A stretch of DNA of 64,000 nt from Micavibrio sp. (GTDB lineage: Bacteria; Pseudomonadota; Alphaproteobacteria; Micavibrionales; UBA2020): contig JAPWJZ010000009.1 of assembly GCA_028283745.1 (NCBI GenBank), positions 186,001 to 250,000 of the forward strand, given 5' to 3'. Within the stretch, counting starts at the first letter, position 1. Each line of letters begins with the position of its first letter. The position numbers and the translations under genes are program-made. Shown here one piece after another: positions 61,009 to 64,000 of the stretch. Under the pieces are notes generated by a model, which had not been told where the DNA came from, did no database searches, and saw only the letters and a program-made list of their open reading frames with translations.

Positions 61009-62202
61009 ATGAACAAGTTTATACAGACATTCGCGGTACTGGTGATGGCAGCAGGCTTCAGCGCCGCCTCCCTCGCCGCCACGGGCGGCACAGCCCCCGT
61101 CACCACGCCGATTGGCGCCACCACCGGCACCGTCTCGCCGGAACTGACCCCCACAGGCACAACCCGCATTAAAGACATCGTTGACGTTGAAGGCGTGCGC
61201 GACAACATGCTGGTCGGCTACGGCCTCGTCGTCGGCCTGAACGGCACGGGCGACAGCCTGAACAACTCGCCCTTCACCGAGCAATCCATCATCGGTATGC
61301 TTGAACGCCTTGGCGTGAACGTGCGCGATGAAAAGCTGAACACCAAGAACATCGCGGCCGTCATGGTCACGGCAACGCTGCCGCCCTTCACCAACCAGGG
61401 CTCGCGCATTGACATCAGCGTCTCCGCCATGGGCGATGCGAAAAGCCTGCAGGGCGGCACCCTTCTGGTGACCCCGCTTCTGGGCGCTGACAGCCAGGTT
61501 TATGCGGTGGCGCAAGGCCCCGTTGCCGTCGCCGGTTTCTCCGCCAAGGGTGATGCGTCTACCGTCACGCAAAACATCCCGACTGCGGGCCGCATTTCCG
61601 CCGGCGCGATCGTTGAACGCGAAATCCCCTTCAACCTTGCTGAAATGAAGCAGACGCGCCTTGCCCTGCGCAACCCCGATTTCACCACTGCGCGCCGCAT
61701 TGCCAGCGCCATCAACAACTACCTGAAGTTCCCGGCAGCAACCGCCGAGAACCCCTCCTCCGTTGCGCTGTCGGTGCCGCCGGGCTACAAGGCCGGTATC
61801 GTCAACCTCGTGACCGATGTGGAACAGCTGCGCGTTTCGCCTGACCAGGTCGCCCGCGTCGTTATCGACGAGCGCTCCGGTGTCATCGTGATGGGCAAAG
61901 ACGTCCGTATCTCCACCGTCGCCCTTGCACAAGGCAACCTGACCATCCGCATCACCGAAACCCCGCAGGTTTCGCAACCCAACGCCCTTTCCACCGGCGG
62001 CGACACGGTTGTGGTGCCCCGCACCGACCTGCAGGTCGACAGCGGCGAAGACAATAAAATTGCCGTGCTGCAGGAAGGTGTTTCGCTCCAGACACTCGTC
62101 GGCAGCCTGAACGCCCTGGGCGTCGGCCCCCGCGACATCATCACCATCCTGCAGTCCATCAAGGCTGCCGGCGCGCTGCAAGCCGAAATCGAGGTGATGT
62201 AA
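61009..62202 (+). CDS. flgI: Flagellar basal-body P-ring protein FlgI
   Basis: 397 residues from the ATG at 61009; the upstream ATG at 60970 is not used if the sigma-54 promoter is right, and GGGAA precedes 61009. A signal peptide (MNKFIQTFAVLVMAAGFSAASLA) is followed by FlgI blocks: RIKDIVDVEGVRDNMLVGYGLVVGLNGTGDSL, NTKNIAAVMVTATLPPF and SGVIVMGKDVRISTVALAQGNLTI. FlgI forms the periplasmic P-ring around the flagellar rod. The N-terminal mature part has an unusual ~20-residue Thr/Pro/Gly insertion. The stop overlaps flgJ by one base. Confidence 0.96.
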   Translation: MNKFIQTFAVLVMAAGFSAASLAATGGTAPVTTPIGATTGTVSPELTPTGTTRIKDIVDVEGVRDNMLVGYGLVVGLNGTGDSLNNSPFTEQSIIGMLERLGVNVRDEKLNTKNIAAVMVTATLPPFTNQGSRIDISVSAMGDAKSLQGGTLLVTPLLGADSQVYAVAQGPVAVAGFSAKGDASTVTQNIPTAGRISAGAIVEREIPFNLAEMKQTRLALRNPDFTTARRIASAINNYLKFPAATAENPSSVALSVPPGYKAGIVNLVTDVEQLRVSPDQVARVVIDERSGVIVMGKDVRISTVALAQGNLTIRITETPQVSQPNALSTGGDTVVVPRTDLQVDSGEDNKIAVLQEGVSLQTLVGSLNALGVGPRDIITILQSIKAAGALQAEIEVM

Positions 62203-62549
62203 TGAATACGCAAACCGCACAAACCGTGCTCAGCGCCGCCCCCTTCGCCACGATAAACCACAAGACGCTGCCGTCGGCAACGCAGGACACCAGCAAGGTT
62301 GACGCAAAAACCAAGGCCAGCGCGCAGGATTTCGAGGCGGTGTTTATTTCCGAGATGCTGTCGCACATGTTCGAAGGCATCAAGCCCGACCCCATGTTCG
62401 GCGGCGGCAGCGGCGAAAAGATGTTCCAGGGCATGATGGTCCAGGAATACGGCAAAATGATGGCGAAGGGCCAGGGTATCGGCATTTCGCAGCAGCTTCA
62501 AACTGTAATGATGCAAATGCAAGAACAACAACATACAACAAAAGGGTGA
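62202..62549 (+). CDS. flgJ: Flagellar rod-assembly protein FlgJ-like (N-terminal domain only)
   Basis: 115 residues. The rod-binding domain is clear in AQDFEAVFISEMLSHMFEGIKPDPMFGGGSGEKMFQGMMVQEYGKMMAKGQGIGIS. The muramidase domain of enterobacterial FlgJ is absent, as normal in alphaproteobacteria, where a separate lytic enzyme opens the peptidoglycan. It caps the growing rod. Its start overlaps the flgI stop (TAATG). Confidence 0.92.
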   Translation: MNTQTAQTVLSAAPFATINHKTLPSATQDTSKVDAKTKASAQDFEAVFISEMLSHMFEGIKPDPMFGGGSGEKMFQGMMVQEYGKMMAKGQGIGISQQLQTVMMQMQEQQHTTKG

Positions 62550-62554
62550 TCAAC

Positions 62555-63034
62555 ATGACCAGTCCGTCCGTGAACCAGACCGCCGCCGCACTTAACGCCC
62601 CCATCGGTACCGATGTCCTGCGCGTCCTGCAAATCCTCGAGGATTTCGGCGGCCTGCTGGTAAAAGAAACCCACGCACTGAAGAAATCCGACTTCAAAAC
62701 GGTTGACCTGCTGCAAGCCAACAAGCGCAGCCTGGCCCGCGAATACCAGGAGCTGGTAAGCGGCCTTTCCACCCGCAAGGAAGAAATGGGCCGCATTGAT
62801 ACGGGCCTTCGCAACCAGCTGGTGCAAAAACGCACCGGTTTTACGCAAATCCTCAACGACAACCTGCGCGCGCTTGAAGCGGCGAAAGCCAGCACCGCGC
62901 GCCTTGTCGGCAAAATTCTCGACGTCGCCCGCAAGGCCGTCGCAGACGACCACCAGACCCACTACTCATCGAAAGGAAAAAGCCAGTCTTACAAAACGTC
63001 CACCCGCTCCCTCGCCGTGGACACAAACCTTTAA
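62555..63034 (+). CDS. FlgN-like flagellar export chaperone
   Basis: 159 residues from the ATG at 62555; the track GTG is 3 codons earlier. The protein is all helical with a long N-terminal coiled coil (LRVLQILEDFGGLLVKETHALKKSDFKTVDLLQANKRSLAREYQELV) of the FlgN type, which holds hook-filament junction proteins FlgK/FlgL before export. The C-terminal tail is polar (SSKGKSQSYKTSTRS). The family match is by pattern and context (third gene after flgI, flgJ), so the name is tentative. Confidence 0.6.
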   Translation: MTSPSVNQTAAALNAPIGTDVLRVLQILEDFGGLLVKETHALKKSDFKTVDLLQANKRSLAREYQELVSGLSTRKEEMGRIDTGLRNQLVQKRTGFTQILNDNLRALEAAKASTARLVGKILDVARKAVADDHQTHYSSKGKSQSYKTSTRSLAVDTNL

Positions 63035-63117
63035 TGACCTTTAAGACATAGACCCACTAGGCTTAAAGACCCTACGTTTAACCATCCCTTACTTGATATG
63101 AACTGCCCTCCCTCCCA

Positions 63118-63150
63118 AAGGGCCGCCTGTTTTCCCGCAGGCGGCCCACA
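63118..63150 (+). terminator. Probable terminator of the flgI operon
   Basis: Stem GGGCCGCCTG / CAGGCGGCCC around TTTTCCCG, ~85 bases after the FlgN-like stop. The T tract behind it is poor (CAGGGCTTTT), so termination may be partial. Confidence 0.5.
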
Positions 63151-63248
63151 GGGCTTTTGTGCGCATTGTTTTGCGCCAGCGTAATGCGCGCTTATGGCCG
63201 CTTTTCCAGTGTTTTAGGCCATAAAATAATTTCACCCATATCTCGAAA

Positions 63249-63266
63249 CTGGCACGCCTCCTGCAA
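63249..63266 (+). promoter_or_regulatory. Sigma-54 (-24/-12) promoter of the fliK-like gene
   Basis: CTGGCACGCCTCCTGCAA matches the sigma-54 consensus, with GG at 63251-63252 and GC at 63263-63264. Transcription would start near 63275, 26 bases before the GTG start. Confidence 0.85.
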
Positions 63267-63300
63267 GGATAGATACAGATGAAACCAGGAGGTCCCTTTC

Positions 63301-64000
63301 GTGGATGCTATCAACAACATCGTTTCCAACCAGACTTCGACCGGCGCGGGTAACGCTGCCGGCGGTGGCAAAACGCTGTCCACGCAAGACATTATCGCGT
63401 TCGCCGATAACCTTGATACAAAGCGCGCCGTTGCGCAGGACAAGCCCGCGCAAAGCAGCAAGGCAGCTCAAAAAAGTTCCGACAATAAAGATGTCAGCAC
63501 CAAGGAAGCAGACGCCAAGAGCGCCGCGAAGACGGACGATGCAAAAAATGCCGACGCTAAAAAAGCGGCTGATGACAAGAATGATGCGAAAGTTGCCGAC
63601 CGCAAGGACGTCAAGGCAGGCGACGCGGCAAAAAGTGCCGATGCCGCAACCGATGCAGATAAAGCCGCCGCACAAACCGCTGCGGATGACTCTGGTAAAA
63701 CTGCCGCACCGAAAACTGCCACCGTTGCCACCGGCACCCCGGCAGCGCCGCTGGTGACCCTGCTGCAAGATGATAGCGCAACCACCGACCTGCAACAGAA
63801 CCTGCAGCAGCTTTTCAATAAACTGCCGGGCACCGACCCGCAGAGCCTCGCCCAGTTCCGCACCGATGCCATCAAGATGATGAAATCGCAAGGCATGAGC
63901 GACAGCGACATCCAGCAAAACCTTGTCCAGTTCGCCATCAACCAGGGCGATACGCTGACGACCGCGCAGGCCACACAGATTATGATGCCGCTGCAGGCCG
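63301..64000 (+). CDS. fliK: Flagellar hook-length control protein FliK-like, truncated by window end
   Basis: The frame opens at GTG 63301, behind a strong AGGAGGT 7 bases upstream, and stays open to the window end (233 residues seen). The visible part is an Ala/Lys/Asp-rich low-complexity stretch (residues ~45-150: KEADAKSAAKTDDAKNADAKKAADDK), followed by a Gln-rich helical part (DLQQNLQQLFNKLPGTDPQSL). FliK molecular rulers often have such an extended N-terminal region before a conserved C-terminal hook-domain, which would lie outside. The assignment rests on composition, flagellar context and the sigma-54 promoter. Confidence 0.6.
   Translation, partial: MDAINNIVSNQTSTGAGNAAGGGKTLSTQDIIAFADNLDTKRAVAQDKPAQSSKAAQKSSDNKDVSTKEADAKSAAKTDDAKNADAKKAADDKNDAKVADRKDVKAGDAAKSADAATDADKAAAQTAADDSGKTAAPKTATVATGTPAAPLVTLLQDDSATTDLQQNLQQLFNKLPGTDPQSLAQFRTDAIKMMKSQGMSDSDIQQNLVQFAINQGDTLTTAQATQIMMPLQA

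Overview
The window reads as one chromosomal segment of an alphaproteobacterium of moderately high GC. The evidence is the order zapA / 6S RNA / 5-formyl-THF cyclo-ligase, a FliX flagellar regulator, an NDUFS4-type complex I accessory subunit, a CckA-like hybrid kinase core and an ECF sigma/NrsF pair. I cannot fix the genus; a Rhodospirillales- or Micavibrio-like lineage is only a guess. I see no insertion sequence, integrase, prophage or CRISPR array. Most genes are ordinary housekeeping genes, with several accessory blocks between them.

Layout. 1-5.5 kb: end of a plsC-like acyltransferase, then minus-strand genes (membrane-anchored hypothetical, hisC, SAM methyltransferase, mutT-like Nudix, dnaQ-like exonuclease, parvulin foldase). 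5.8-9.2 kb: secA and an HD-GYP phosphodiesterase. 9.4-19 kb (minus): ELM1-like protein, glpK-glpD, hybrid histidine kinase, Leu/Glu-type dehydrogenase, SpoU methyltransferase, acetoacetyl-CoA synthetase. 19-23 kb (plus): ECF sigma, NrsF-type anti-sigma, then a copper-bufferin-type RiPP operon (DUF2282 precursor, DoxX, DUF692/MNIO, DUF2063). 23-25 kb: candidate small RNA, membrane protein, self-regulated TetR gene with a leaderless-looking promoter, 23-bp triplication, DUF3307 protein.

25-39 kb is a surface/secretion island. It holds a cNMP-binding-EAL protein, a FecR-RTX-like type I substrate, an operon tolC-ABC-HlyD-CHASE2/adenylyl cyclase, and a haemagglutinin-like beta-helix protein with a Gly/His/Asp tail. 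A cAMP maker in the secretion operon and a cNMP-gated c-di-GMP phosphodiesterase beside the substrate suggest a cAMP-to-c-di-GMP circuit controlling adhesin export. 39-44.7 kb: SGNH-like protein, periplasmic protein of five 18-residue repeats, class 3 asparaginase, SDR-TetR-thiolase operon. 44.7-50.6 kb: two tRNAs, NDUFS4-like gene, DUF192, YmdB, 5-FCL, 6S RNA, zapA, DUF4164-like, cysQ, mgtE.

50.7-58.4 kb is the best candidate for an undescribed system. It is one tightly coupled minus-strand operon: a CobT-like VWA protein with a long acidic low-complexity linker (its N-terminus separated by an apparent frameshift), an 881-aa MoxR/CobS-like AAA+ ATPase, a 113-aa protein, and a 497-aa protein of three ~160-residue modules. 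Then follow cobD/cbiB and dksA. 60.4-64 kb is flagellar: fliX diverging from flgI-flgJ-flgN-like, then a fliK-like gene cut by the window end. Good sigma-54 (-24/-12) elements precede flgI and the fliK-like gene.
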